This document shows, piece after piece, positions 55,581 through 64,000 of a DNA stretch of 64,000 nucleotides. The number at the start of each line of letters is the position of its first letter. The first letter of the stretch is position 1. The translations under genes were made by a program, and so were the position numbers. Source of the DNA: Geitlerinema sp. S16 (GTDB lineage Bacteria > Cyanobacteriota > Cyanobacteriia > Cyanobacteriales > Geitlerinemataceae); assembly GCA_011390275.1 (NCBI GenBank), contig JAABST010000005.1, positions 1 through 64,000 on the forward strand, in the 5' to 3' direction. Below the pieces are notes generated by a model. It worked only from the letters and a program-made list of their open reading frames with translations. It ran no database searches and was not told the origin of the DNA.

Positions 55581-57050
55581 TTAAAACAATGCGCTGAGAT
55601 CAAGCGATTTTTCAAATTCATCCGTCACCAGATTGATCGCTTCTTCCCGCTGCGTTCGATGGTTACCAATTCCGGTGGGTAGCGCTTTAAAACCGCGCTG
55701 CTGCCTTAGACGATTGAGCCACGTACGCCGCCACGGACCATTATCGAAAATACCGTGCAAATTGACGCCCCACACCGCGTCGTGACGATCGATCATCCCC
55801 AACCCCGCATCATCAAAAATCGCTTTGACGGCATTCGTATCGATCACCTGAGTCCGAGTTTGATGGAACTCGTAGCCACTCACCTGTAAGCCCGCCTGAG
55901 GAGCAATGGAGATCGAAGTCCGCTGGCGAGCGATTCGCTTGCTGATAATGACGGTTTTCACCGCTAAAATTCCAAGTGCGTCATGTCGCCCGTCGATGCC
56001 TTCGATTCCCTCCGGGTCGGAAATCGTTTTCCCGAGCATGTGATACCCGCCCAAAATCCCCAGAGCTGTGCCGCCTGCCGCCACGTAGTCACAAATTTGC
56101 TGTGCCATGCCGGATTGTTGCAAAACCTGTAAATCCGCGATCGTGGCGCGTGTTCCCGGCAGAATCACCGCGTCGGGATAGCCGAGGGTCTCGCCCGGTT
56201 CGATGTATTTAACCGTGACGGTCACTTCGGTTTCGAGCGGGTCAAAGTCGGCAAAACTTGCGGTGTGGGGGAGGCGGATCACCACGATCATCAAGGTATT
56301 GTTATCGCGTCCCGAACTGAGCTGTCGTTCGATGCGGGTGATGGAGACCAAGCGGCTGAAGAGGACATTGTTACGCGGAATCACGCCAAGGGTGGGAATC
56401 TGGGTGCGTTGTTCAAACCAATCCAGTCCCTGACGGAGCAGTTCAGGCGAACCGTCAAACTGGTTGATGATCACGCCCTTAATTCGCTGACGGTCTTCGG
56501 GGTTCATTAATTCCAGAGTCCCGATCGCGTGCGGAATTCCCCCGCCCCGTCCACCGTCGATTACGAGAACCATATTGGCATCGAGATAGCGAGCGACTTG
56601 GATGTTGGCCAGATCTCCCTGCTCTAAGCTCACGTCTACCGGATTGCCAGATCCTTCACAGACCACAATGTCGTACTGCGCCTTGAGCTGGGAGAGACAG
56701 GATTTGAGAAGATCCCAGTTTGGCTCGCGGTGACGCTCAAAAAAATCGACGAGGGAAATTTCCCCCATGGGCTTACCGCCGATCGTGGCTTTGACGCTTG
56801 ATCCATCGAAGGGGTCTAGCCAAATGGGGGCGATCGTGAGGGAGGGCTGTTGTCCTGCCGCCCAAGCTTGCAGGGCTTGAGCATAGGGGATACGGTGGCC
56901 GCTTTCGGTTAGGTAGGTGGATCGCGAAATGTTGTGGGCTTTAAAGGGAGTGACCCGAAGTCGCTGGCGATGGAGCAGCCGACAGATCACCATTGTGATC
57001 GTAGATTTACCGACATTGGAAGACGTTCCCAGTACGACGATCGATTTCAT
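55581..57050 (-). CDS. cobQ: Cobyric acid synthase-like protein (CobQ family) without the glutaminase cysteine
   Basis: 489 residues with the two-domain layout of CobQ. The P-loop is VLGTSSNVGKSTITMVICRL (residues 5-24), and the second domain is a class I glutamine amidotransferase. In the usual enzyme the nucleophile sits in LGICGGYQMLG; here the segment reads ALGILGGYHMLG, with Leu (codon TTG) for Cys. The catalytic His region VNLHGIFDNGPWRR is kept. Other normally fixed pieces differ too: PFKAHNISRS instead of PFKGQNMALN, and DGGRGGGIPH instead of DIDRGGAFAH. It may use free ammonia, or it may be a paralogue with another job. No other cobalamin gene is adjacent; the gene converges with cruF. 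Confidence 0.85.
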   Translation of the reverse strand: MKSIVVLGTSSNVGKSTITMVICRLLHRQRLRVTPFKAHNISRSTYLTESGHRIPYAQALQAWAAGQQPSLTIAPIWLDPFDGSSVKATIGGKPMGEISLVDFFERHREPNWDLLKSCLSQLKAQYDIVVCEGSGNPVDVSLEQGDLANIQVARYLDANMVLVIDGGRGGGIPHAIGTLELMNPEDRQRIKGVIINQFDGSPELLRQGLDWFEQRTQIPTLGVIPRNNVLFSRLVSITRIERQLSSGRDNNTLMIVVIRLPHTASFADFDPLETEVTVTVKYIEPGETLGYPDAVILPGTRATIADLQVLQQSGMAQQICDYVAAGGTALGILGGYHMLGKTISDPEGIEGIDGRHDALGILAVKTVIISKRIARQRTSISIAPQAGLQVSGYEFHQTRTQVIDTNAVKAIFDDAGLGMIDRHDAVWGVNLHGIFDNGPWRRTWLNRLRQQRGFKALPTGIGNHRTQREEAINLVTDEFEKSLDLSALF

Positions 57051-57534
57051 GCACTGCCTCGGACGGTACTAGATAACAACTTACTTAAGACGAACGGAGG
57101 GCGGTGCGATTCTCACACCTACCATTGAGCGCAAGCGCGATCGAGCCTTGTCCGTTGAGCGATGAACGCAAGCTTAGGTCGATCGTAGCTCACATTGCCA
57201 GGAGTCCGATCTCAAGTCCGACAGGATATCGCGATCGGAGTTGAACGCACTGATCTTCTCTTGCTTCTAGGGCTTAACGATGGTCTTAAACCTATCGCCC
57301 AGCCCAAAGCAATGGTGAACAATACCCATAAACTTACTGAGAGAATGTGAGGTTTTCCGATGAATTTGATCCAATCACCGTAAATTTATTGAACATTGTG
57401 AATATTTTTGATCCCGTGTTTTCGATCCATGGGGCAAGCAAGGATACCGATTCAGACTTCAGGACGTTTCGTCGTTCGTAATACAATCGAAACGCATCGT
57501 AATTCCCCTGGCGATCAACGTCGTACGTTCCGTT
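57051..57534. other. Gene-free stretch upstream of the SNF2 helicase
   Basis: No supported gene, no repeat and no strong hairpin were found. It contains leader regions for the divergent cobQ-like and helicase genes. The part from 57300 to 57430 is AT-rich and may hold the promoter. Confidence 0.4.
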
Positions 57535-60500
57535 ATGTCAATTCTGCACGGTAGTTGGCTCGAATCCGATCGAGCATTGTTCGTCTGGAGCGAGACGTGG
57601 CGATCGCGTGGGAAGCAAACGACGGAGATATCCGCTGAACCGTTAGTACCGCACCACCCCGCCGCCCTGTCAGCGGCGGAACTGTGGGATTTTTTGCGAT
57701 CGTCTGCGATATCGTTGCAGACAGTGGTTGAGCCTTGGGGCGATCTGCGCGAACCGATCGCGGCGCTGGATGCCATCCTCAGCTATGAAGCCTCACAAAT
57801 TCAGTCGGATGTGAGCGATTCAGATCCGAGCCATCTGGATCAAACTTCAGCTCAATCGGTGGACGAAAACACTGCAAATACTGAGCTATCCGAAGTTCCA
57901 GCCGATCAGCCAACCCCTGAAGAGGCCGATCGCGAAGCCGAACTCGATCAGCTTGATGATGTGTTGGTCTCGATCAAGGGGATTACGCCTGCGGTCAAAG
58001 TCCTCTGGCTGCCGACAAGGGTGACGGAGGATGACAAGGAGCAGCAACCCGTCGCGCCTCAAGCCTTATTCCTGGAGGATAATGCCTCGCCCCCAGATCT
58101 TGAGTTGCAGCCCTGGCAAGTCCAAGGGTTTGTTCTCAGTCCTGAGGTGGCCTTGTCGCTGCTGGCGGCGCTGCCGTTGGGCGGTACGGGCGACGCGATC
58201 GCCTTTGTGGGAGCCGATCTACGCTTTTGGTCGCATGTGGCGCGATGGACGTGGGATGTGATCGCACGCGGCAAGGTTGTGCCGGAGCTGCAAACGGCTG
58301 GCGATGGGGTCTTGACGGCGATCTGGCGTCCGCTGCTCGATAGCGCTCGGGACAGCGATCGGCGGGTGGAATTTGGGCGTGCTATGCCTCTGGCGGCGCG
58401 GGCGACGGAGTTGAGCGCGGCGAGCTATCAGCCCCCGGCGCGGAACCTGTTGATCAGCTTTCTCGATGCGACGATCGATGCCCGAATGCGTCAGCTCATC
58501 GTGGATTGCACTCCCCCATCGGCCAATAGCACCATCAAAGCCTGGGCGACGGCGCTGATGTCGCCCGAGGATCGACGTGTCGCGATCGACCTGAACGCTG
58601 CTACACCCCTCGGGCAAACCCTAACCACCTGGACGGAGCCGGTGCGTGCGGTGCTGGATGGGCGTGCTGATTTCCGCACGGCGATCGCGATTTCGCCCCC
58701 CTACCCAAAACAAAATTTTTGGCGCTTGAGCTACGGGCTTCAGGCGATCGATGATCCCGATTTTTTCATTGATGCGGGTGTCATCTGGAACAACCCGGTC
58801 GATCGTCTGACGATCGAGGGGCGAACAATCGATCGACCCCAAGAAACATTTTTAAGCGGGCTGGGGCGTGCCGCCTCGCTCTATTCCTTGATCGAGATGA
58901 GCCTAGATGCCGCGCGTCCGATCGGCCATAAACTCAACCCGATTCAAGCCTACGAATTTCTCAAAAGTTACCGATGGCGGCTCAGTGAAAATGGTCTCGG
59001 CGTGATCCTACCCGAGAGTCTCGCGAAGGCCGAAACCTGGTCGAGTCGCCTCGGGCTGAGTGTGCAAGCCTTGCCGCCGCAGGGAAAACGCCTGGGGTTG
59101 AACGGGTTGCTAAATTTTGAATGGGAGTTGACGATCGCTGGTCAAGCGATTTCTCAGGCGGAATTCACGCGGCTGATTTCCCAAGGTAGCCCGCTGGTGG
59201 AGGTGAATGGAACCTGGGTCGAGCTGCGGATGGCCGATGTGCGGGCGGCGAATGCGTTCTTTTCTCAGCGCAGCGATCGCACCCTGTCGCTCGAAGATGC
59301 CCTGCGCATGAGCAGCGGCGAAACCCAGACGATCGACAAGCTGCCGGTGGTCAACTTCGAGGCGTCCGGCGCGTTGCACGAACTGCTCGACACGCTCACC
59401 GGTAAACGCACGATCGAACCCGTGACCACCACCGCCGATTTTTGCGGCACGTTACGCCCCTACCAAGCGCGGGGCGTCGGCTGGATGCGCTTTTTGGAGC
59501 GCTGGGGTTTGGGTGCGTGTTTAGCGGATGACATGGGTTTGGGTAAAACGATCCAGACGATCGCCTTTTTGCTGTCGCTGAAAGCCGAGGGCAATCTAGA
59601 TGGCCCCGTATTGCTGATCTGCCCCACGTCGGTGCTGGGGAACTGGGAGCGCGAGGTGCGCAAGTTTGCCGCGAATTTCACCGCCATGATCCACCACGGC
59701 GAGAAACGCGCCAAGGGCAAAGCTTTCGCCCAGGCGATCGCCCAGGTTGATCTCGTGCTAACCAGCTATGCCCTGGCGCAGCGCGATTTGAAACTGTTTG
59801 AGGGCGTTGCATGGCGGGCGGTTATTCTCGATGAAGCGCAAAACATCAAAAATGCTGGAGCCAAGCAGTCCCAGGCCGTGCGCCAGCTTTCCGCCGACTT
59901 TCGCCTTGCATTAACGGGGACACCCGTCGAAAACCGGCTGTCGGAACTCTGGTCAATCCTCGATTTCCTCAATCCGGGCTACCTCGGAACCCAAGCCTTT
60001 TTTAAAAAGCGCTTCGTCCTGCCGATCGAGAAATACGGCGACACCGACTCGCTCAAAACCCTGCGATCGCTGGCGCAACCGTTCATCCTACGCCGCCTCA
60101 AAACCGACAAAACCATCATTCACGATCTGCCCGAAAAGCAGGAAATGACGGTCTTTTGTCCACTCACCGATCGTCAAGCGCAGATCTATCAAACAACGGT
60201 CGAAACCTCGCTGGCGACGATCGAATCCAGCCAAGGCATCGAGCGCCACGGCAACGTGTTGGCCTTGCTCACCAAGCTCAAACAAATCTGCAATCATCCC
60301 GAACTGCTCGGCCTCAAGGGACGCAAGCAAAAGCCGGTAATTGATGACTCGTTTGCCGATCCCTCTGGTAAACTTCAGCGCCTCGAAGCCATGCTCGATG
60401 AGGTGATCGCCGAGGGCGATCGCGCCCTGATTTTCACCCAGTTCGCCGAGTGGGGCAAGCTGCTTCAGCCTTACCTCGAACAGCGTTTAAATCGCGAGGT

Positions 60501-60915
60501 CTTTTTCCTCTACGGCGCGACCAAACGGGTGCAGCGCGAGGCGATGCTCGATCGCTTCCAGCACGATCCCCAAGGCCCACCGATCTGCATTTTGTCGCTC
60601 AAAGCAGGCGGTACGGGCTTGAATTTAACTCGCGCGAACCATGTGTTTCACTTCGATCGCTGGTGGAATCCCGCCGTAGAAAACCAGGCGACCGATCGCG
60701 TCTTCCGGATCGGCCAAACGCGCAACGTTCAGGTACACAAGTTTGTCTGTACCGGCACGCTGGAGGAACGCATCCACGACCTGATCGAAAGCAAGCAAGC
60801 CTTAGCCGATCAGGCCGTTGGGGCGGGTGAATCTTGGCTGACTGAGTTGGATACGGACGGGCTGCGTAATTTGCTGCTGCTCGATCGCACGGCGGCCATT
60901 TCATCGGTTGATTAG
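57535..60915 (+). CDS. SNF2-family DEAD/DEAH helicase
   Basis: 1126 residues. The N-terminal 600 residues are the SNF2-associated region typical of bacteria (MSILHGSWLESDRALFVWSE), with an acidic insert about 85-155. The motor has motif I in CLADDMGLGKTIQTIAFLLS near residue 664, motif II as VILDEAQNIKN near 766, motif III in ALTGTPVENRLSELWSIL, and motifs V-VI in LSLKAGGTGLNLTRAN and ATDRVFRIGQTRNVQVHKF. This is the architecture of cyanobacterial HepA-like proteins, DNA translocases with uncertain partners. All helicase motifs are intact. The length is slightly above the usual. It converges with the GT2 gene at 60950, 34 bases apart. Confidence 0.95.
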   Translation: MSILHGSWLESDRALFVWSETWRSRGKQTTEISAEPLVPHHPAALSAAELWDFLRSSAISLQTVVEPWGDLREPIAALDAILSYEASQIQSDVSDSDPSHLDQTSAQSVDENTANTELSEVPADQPTPEEADREAELDQLDDVLVSIKGITPAVKVLWLPTRVTEDDKEQQPVAPQALFLEDNASPPDLELQPWQVQGFVLSPEVALSLLAALPLGGTGDAIAFVGADLRFWSHVARWTWDVIARGKVVPELQTAGDGVLTAIWRPLLDSARDSDRRVEFGRAMPLAARATELSAASYQPPARNLLISFLDATIDARMRQLIVDCTPPSANSTIKAWATALMSPEDRRVAIDLNAATPLGQTLTTWTEPVRAVLDGRADFRTAIAISPPYPKQNFWRLSYGLQAIDDPDFFIDAGVIWNNPVDRLTIEGRTIDRPQETFLSGLGRAASLYSLIEMSLDAARPIGHKLNPIQAYEFLKSYRWRLSENGLGVILPESLAKAETWSSRLGLSVQALPPQGKRLGLNGLLNFEWELTIAGQAISQAEFTRLISQGSPLVEVNGTWVELRMADVRAANAFFSQRSDRTLSLEDALRMSSGETQTIDKLPVVNFEASGALHELLDTLTGKRTIEPVTTTADFCGTLRPYQARGVGWMRFLERWGLGACLADDMGLGKTIQTIAFLLSLKAEGNLDGPVLLICPTSVLGNWEREVRKFAANFTAMIHHGEKRAKGKAFAQAIAQVDLVLTSYALAQRDLKLFEGVAWRAVILDEAQNIKNAGAKQSQAVRQLSADFRLALTGTPVENRLSELWSILDFLNPGYLGTQAFFKKRFVLPIEKYGDTDSLKTLRSLAQPFILRRLKTDKTIIHDLPEKQEMTVFCPLTDRQAQIYQTTVETSLATIESSQGIERHGNVLALLTKLKQICNHPELLGLKGRKQKPVIDDSFADPSGKLQRLEAMLDEVIAEGDRALIFTQFAEWGKLLQPYLEQRLNREVFFLYGATKRVQREAMLDRFQHDPQGPPICILSLKAGGTGLNLTRANHVFHFDRWWNPAVENQATDRVFRIGQTRNVQVHKFVCTGTLEERIHDLIESKQALADQAVGAGESWLTELDTDGLRNLLLLDRTAAISSVD

Positions 60916-60949
60916 AGTCCATATGTACGGCTGTACGGCAAAAGTCGCA

Positions 60950-62029
60950 TCAGTCGCCAAAGGTGATGCGATAGAGCAATGATTCTGTATCAAACGGCTT
61001 GGGATAGCGCCGCATCATTTTCCCTAAAAAGCCGTGCGGCAACAGCAAAATCGCCACCAGCTTAAACGCCACCTTCCAGATCACGCGCCGCCGTAACAGC
61101 GTCGGGTCATACCACAGCGCCAGGAACCAATAGCGCACCCCGGTTAACGCCCGCCGCCGATCGCACCCGGCATCGATCGTTTTGTAGGTCAGATATTTAT
61201 AACGATGCCCAAGACAGATCCGGCGAAGCGGTTGCACCGAAGCCGGAGCCGCCGCAAAGGCTCGCGCGATCGTCCGCAAGCTCGATCGCTCCATCCGCCA
61301 GACGTTAAACGATGAGGACTGCGACGATACCCGATAGAGAATTTGCGGCTTTGGAACGACGACAAACTCAAATCGCTGCGCCAGCCGCAGCCAACAATCC
61401 CAATCCTCCGACGGCGGCAAACTCGGATCAAATCCGCCAATTTCAACGATCGCCGATCGTCGCACCAAAATATTCGACCCATTGCCAATAAAGTCGCTAT
61501 ACAGCAGCTTGCGAAAGACATCACCCTCAAAACAAAGCTGCGGGCCGTGGCGCAAAAACTGACCGTTTTCGTCAATGTGATCCGTCCAGCTATAGGCCAC
61601 CGCCGCCGCCGGACGCGCAACCAATGCGGCAAGCTGATCGGCGAGCTTCTCCGGCGTCCATAGATCATCGGCATCAATAAACGAAATATAGTCGCCCTGT
61701 GCGAGTTCCAGACCACGATTGCGACTAACCGCCTGTCCTGCATTTGGATAGGAAACCACCCGTAAGCGCGGTTCTTCGATCTCCTGCAACACCACCACCG
61801 TGTCATCGATCGAACCATCATCGATCGCCAGGATTTCAATATTGGCGTAGGTTTGTTGCTGTAAGGAGGCGATCGTTTCGCCGATCGTCGCGGCTCCGTT
61901 ATAAATCGGGATGATGATCGAAATCAGCGGTGATCGCGATGCATTCGTTGTATTCTTTGGTGCATTTTTTGGCGTATTATCCGTCGCATTCTCAGCGGAG
62001 CCGCTCGAAGCCGAAAACTGCGAAGTCAT
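60950..62029 (-). CDS. Family 2 glycosyltransferase
   Basis: 359 residues. After a 33-residue Ser/Thr/Asn-rich tail comes the GT-A domain: LISIIIPIYNGAATIGETIA, IEILAIDDGSIDDT, and the metal site SFIDADDLWTPEKLADQL with its D-x-D. The acceptor part has NILVRRSAIVEIGGFDPSLP and PSEDWDCWLRLAQRF. The C-terminal 100 residues are basic with one hydrophobic segment, likely peripheral to the membrane. It transfers a sugar from a nucleotide donor to a glycan chain. Donor and acceptor are unknown. It lies downstream of maf but is separated from it by a 126-base repeat element. Confidence 0.92.
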   Translation of the reverse strand: MTSQFSASSGSAENATDNTPKNAPKNTTNASRSPLISIIIPIYNGAATIGETIASLQQQTYANIEILAIDDGSIDDTVVVLQEIEEPRLRVVSYPNAGQAVSRNRGLELAQGDYISFIDADDLWTPEKLADQLAALVARPAAAVAYSWTDHIDENGQFLRHGPQLCFEGDVFRKLLYSDFIGNGSNILVRRSAIVEIGGFDPSLPPSEDWDCWLRLAQRFEFVVVPKPQILYRVSSQSSSFNVWRMERSSLRTIARAFAAAPASVQPLRRICLGHRYKYLTYKTIDAGCDRRRALTGVRYWFLALWYDPTLLRRRVIWKVAFKLVAILLLPHGFLGKMMRRYPKPFDTESLLYRITFGD

Positions 62030-62042
62030 AGCATTACCGATC

Positions 62043-62168
62043 TAGGGGCTGTCATCAATTAAATTTGTAGCTTTTATTCAGCAAGGGTTTCAGCCCCTTC
62101 TGTTTTTTGTTGGGTTGTTCAACAGCTTGACCCGTAAGGGGTCTGGTGCTAATTGATGACACGCCCTA
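62043..62168 (-). mobile_element. 126-base inverted-repeat element (MITE-like), copy 2
   Basis: The reverse complement matches the copy at 13214-13343 from end to end with a few changes and a four-base deletion. The inverted ends are TAGGG(GC)TGTCATCAATTA and its complement. It lies just after the maf stop codon at 62172-62174, three bases from it, so this copy also touches a gene end. Confidence 0.85.
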
Positions 62169-62171
62169 AAT

Positions 62172-62843
62172 CTAAGCTGCCCAAAAATTCTGCGGCGCAT
62201 AGCCCAACTCATTCAACATTTGCCGCAACAGGGGCAAACTCAAACCAATCACATTGGTATGACAGCCCTCGATCTTCTCCACAAAGAGCGCACCGCGTCC
62301 ATCGATCGCAAAACAGCCCGCACACCCAAGCGGCTCACCCGTCTCAACGTACGCCGCGATCGTCGCATCATCGATCGTCGCAAAATGTACCCGCGTTACC
62401 GCACAGTTGACCAGCGTGACATTCCGCGCTGTATCAATGAGGGCATGACCGGTGTAGAGTTCACCCGTTGTACCACGCATCTCTTGCCAGCGGGCGATCG
62501 CTTCCTCTGGCGAGGCGGGCTTACCATAAATTTTCCCGCCAAGGGACAGCACCGAATCGCAGCCCAACACCAGGATCGATTCAGCGCGATCGCCACCGGT
62601 GGCATCGGCGAGTTGAGCCGATGGCGCGATCGTCTCCGGCTGCTGGCGAATGCGATCGGCAATGTGTTCCGCCTTGAGCTGCGCCAGGGTTTGCACTAAC
62701 GCCGTCGGATTGGTCAGCGTCACCTGAGACTCATCGAGGTCACTCGGACAGATGATCGGCTCAAATCCCGCATCGCGCAACAGTTGGCGACGTGCAGGCG
62801 AGGCCGACGCCAGGATCAGGAGCGATCGGGCTGGAATGGTCAT
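62172..62843 (-). CDS. Maf family nucleoside triphosphate pyrophosphatase
   Basis: 223 residues. The active-site pieces are [19 protein letters not shown], the acidic SDLDESQV, the central Lys/Glu-bearing [13 protein letters not shown] and [20 protein letters not shown], and the C-terminal [18 protein letters not shown]. Maf proteins hydrolyse non-canonical or modified nucleoside triphosphates to monophosphates and limit misincorporation. An insertion near 70-90 ([20 protein letters not shown]) is longer than in compact members. It may precede the GT2 gene on one transcript, broken by a repeat element. Confidence 0.93.
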   Translation of the reverse strand: MTIPARSLLILASASPARRQLLRDAGFEPIICPSDLDESQVTLTNPTALVQTLAQLKAEHIADRIRQQPETIAPSAQLADATGGDRAESILVLGCDSVLSLGGKIYGKPASPEEAIARWQEMRGTTGELYTGHALIDTARNVTLVNCAVTRVHFATIDDATIAAYVETGEPLGCAGCFAIDGRGALFVEKIEGCHTNVIGLSLPLLRQMLNELGYAPQNFWAA

Positions 62844-62965
62844 AGGTTGGAGAATGAATAATCAACCGTGAATAATTAACAACGCAGACCTCTGAAGTTT
62901 TAGAAACCTCCAAGGTCTGCAAAGGTCTCAATCCCCGCGATCCGTCTATTTCTGGATGGGGCGAT

Positions 62966-63514
62966 TTAATATACCGAGAACGATTGCGCGATAATTTTGA
63001 GCTGTTCGCCGTCTTTTTCCCAGCGGCGTTCCGGTGTGGAAACATTGAGTGTGAAAAGCTGACCGCGCGTGATGACGGCACTGGCGAGGTTGTGACGTTC
63101 ACCGTCGGGTAAGGTGACGGCGTACTCGAAAAGATAATAGGTGTGATCTTTATCGTCGGTGCGGCTCGCCACGTTTACGAGTTCAGCGGTTCGTCCCGAA
63201 TCCGGCGGCGCGATCGCGGTTTTCGCAAGTTCGTTGCCCACTTCGCTCGGGGTTCCCAGTTCAGCGATCGACTGCGAGCCGCTAACGGGGTTGATCACGA
63301 CGCTCACGTTTTCGCTACTTTCGATCAGATCGTGAAAAATCACATCCGGGGCAATATTGCTCGCGTCAATTTCTGTCCAGCCGTTGGGATAGAAAAATTC
63401 ATAGCCATCATAGGCATCCGCATAATTTTTCAGGCCGCTGGTGGGCGAGACCGAGCAGCTACTGAGGACGATCGCCAAGGTGGCACAGAGAAAGACCGCG
63501 AGTCGCTTCAACAT
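62966..63514 (-). CDS. PsbP-like lipoprotein of photosystem II (CyanoP)
   Basis: 182 residues from the ATG at 63514 (a longer frame starts at 63547). The signal peptide has a lipobox, IVLSSCSV, with the lipidated Cys near residue 20. The mature part carries the PsbP fold: GLKNYADAYDGYEFFYPNGW, DVIFHDLIESSENVSVVINP, then GNELAKTAIAPP, and a C-terminal LFTLNVSTPERRWEKDGEQL. CyanoP is a lumenal PSII assembly factor associated with early D2 intermediates. Single gene with its own leader. Confidence 0.9.
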   Translation of the reverse strand: MLKRLAVFLCATLAIVLSSCSVSPTSGLKNYADAYDGYEFFYPNGWTEIDASNIAPDVIFHDLIESSENVSVVINPVSGSQSIAELGTPSEVGNELAKTAIAPPDSGRTAELVNVASRTDDKDHTYYLFEYAVTLPDGERHNLASAVITRGQLFTLNVSTPERRWEKDGEQLKIIAQSFSVY

Positions 63515-64000
63515 AACGGGGAAAAATTCAGAATAAAAGTAGGACAAGTCCGGAGTTGGGATTCAATCGTTGAGATTCAATCAATCAATCATCCCGGCGG
63601 ATTCGCTGTTGCGATCGTACCCGATCGCGTTAATTCCGTTGCGGTTTATTTTGCAGATCTTTTGCGAGTCCTCAGAAGTCGGACGTCTCAACGAGCCGTC
63701 GCCGTTCTAGCGTTCAGGACAATATGAGACGTCGAACTTCTAACCCACGGCGTAAGTCCTGTTACAAATCTTTTTCGCGGGCAGAGCGCTCGCTTCAACC
63801 CTATCGAAGCCCCTGACATTCGCCAAACACTGACCCGATTGTATCGATGCACCCATTCCAGTGATCCTCAACCCAGGCACATGCTGCGCGATCGAGCCGT
63901 AAAAAACTCACGGGAACTCTGAAGAATCGGAAAGGGTCAAGGTTCTCGTGTGGTAGACAGATGAGAACCCGACACATCAGCCCATCTACCCTCACATCGA
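63515..64000. other. Gene-free stretch at the right edge
   Basis: No supported gene in 63515-64000; a minus-strand frame at 63801-63995 looks spurious or may be part of a gene beyond the edge. The region holds the inverted repeat 63674-63741 and the 12-mer at 63750-63761. Confidence 0.4.
63674..63741. repeat. Inverted repeat with AGAAGTTCGACGTCTCA-type arms
   Basis: AGAAGTCGGACGTCTCA (63674-63690) faces TGAGACGTCGAACTTCT (63725-63741); 15 of 17 bases pair. The AGAAGTTCGAC core is shared with the hairpin at 6530-6562. The short sequence GCGTAAGTCCTG follows at 63750-63761. Confidence 0.6.

Noticed and set aside
63801..63995. Minus-strand frame of 64 codons at the right edge
   Set aside because: No recognisable family or start signal; could be a fragment of a gene beyond the window but cannot be supported.

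Overview
The window comes from a cyanobacterium. The evidence is a plastid-like F1 ATP synthase beta-epsilon pair, a ChlH/BchH-type magnesium chelatase subunit, NDH-1 subunit NdhB, a PsbP-like (CyanoP) lipoprotein, the carotenoid hydrolase CruF, a PedR-like redox regulator, an isoleucyl-tRNA synthetase carrying the cyanobacterium-specific CAAD membrane domain, and the very frequent palindrome GCGATCGC (HIP1). Base composition is moderately GC-rich, with a few AT-rich genes (4736-6412, 34914-36686) that look foreign. I cannot name a genus from the sequence alone. No transposase gene, CRISPR array, rRNA or phage module was seen; the single RNA gene is tRNA-Gly(UCC).

Layout. 1-4400: a truncated MFS transporter, an inverted-repeat element, ureidoglycolate lyase, atpD-atpC with a strong bidirectional terminator, and a small conserved protein. 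4700-11000: an AT-rich membrane glycosyltransferase, a short ChlH/BchH-type protein and a Uma2 protein. 11100-15100: a conserved protein of unknown function, a PedR-like regulator and a partner-switching set (STAS antagonist, response-regulator/PP2C phosphatase, HATPase anti-sigma-like kinase). 15400-22750: an ABC1/UbiB kinase whose 3' end carries a 38-bp tandem duplication, an acidic coiled-coil protein, an AI-2E family permease, a histidine kinase and a GT8-like protein. 23100-29400: a minus-strand run of an M41-only FtsH-like protein, pdhB, secD, secF and a small membrane protein, plus a TPR membrane protein. 29700-36700: repeat-rich DNA around a 2H phosphoesterase, holA, a lipoprotein, two coiled-coil proteins, a DoxX protein and a DUF262/HNH protein bordered by inverted repeats.

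36800-51000: ndhB, ileS with CAAD, a TPR protein, scpA (TTG start), an NDP-sugar pyrophosphorylase-like gene, a Gfo/Idh/MocA oxidoreductase, a membrane protein, a two-domain sirohydrochlorin chelatase (TTG start), a long foldback, tRNA-Gly with its terminator, a TonB-like protein, an acyltransferase and a small membrane-anchored protein. 51100-64000: an uncharacterised 593-residue protein coupled to an Orn/Lys/Arg decarboxylase-like PLP enzyme, cruF, a CobQ-like protein lacking the glutaminase cysteine, a SNF2 helicase, a GT2 glycosyltransferase, Maf and CyanoP.

Most of the window is ordinary core genome. Four things stand out: the CAAD domain inserted inside IleRS; the CobQ-like protein with altered catalytic positions; a family of non-autonomous inverted-repeat elements, one of which occurs twice and both times touches the stop codon of a gene; and the DUF262/HNH gene beside a row of three inverted-repeat elements. 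No wholly new multi-gene system could be demonstrated from sequence reading.
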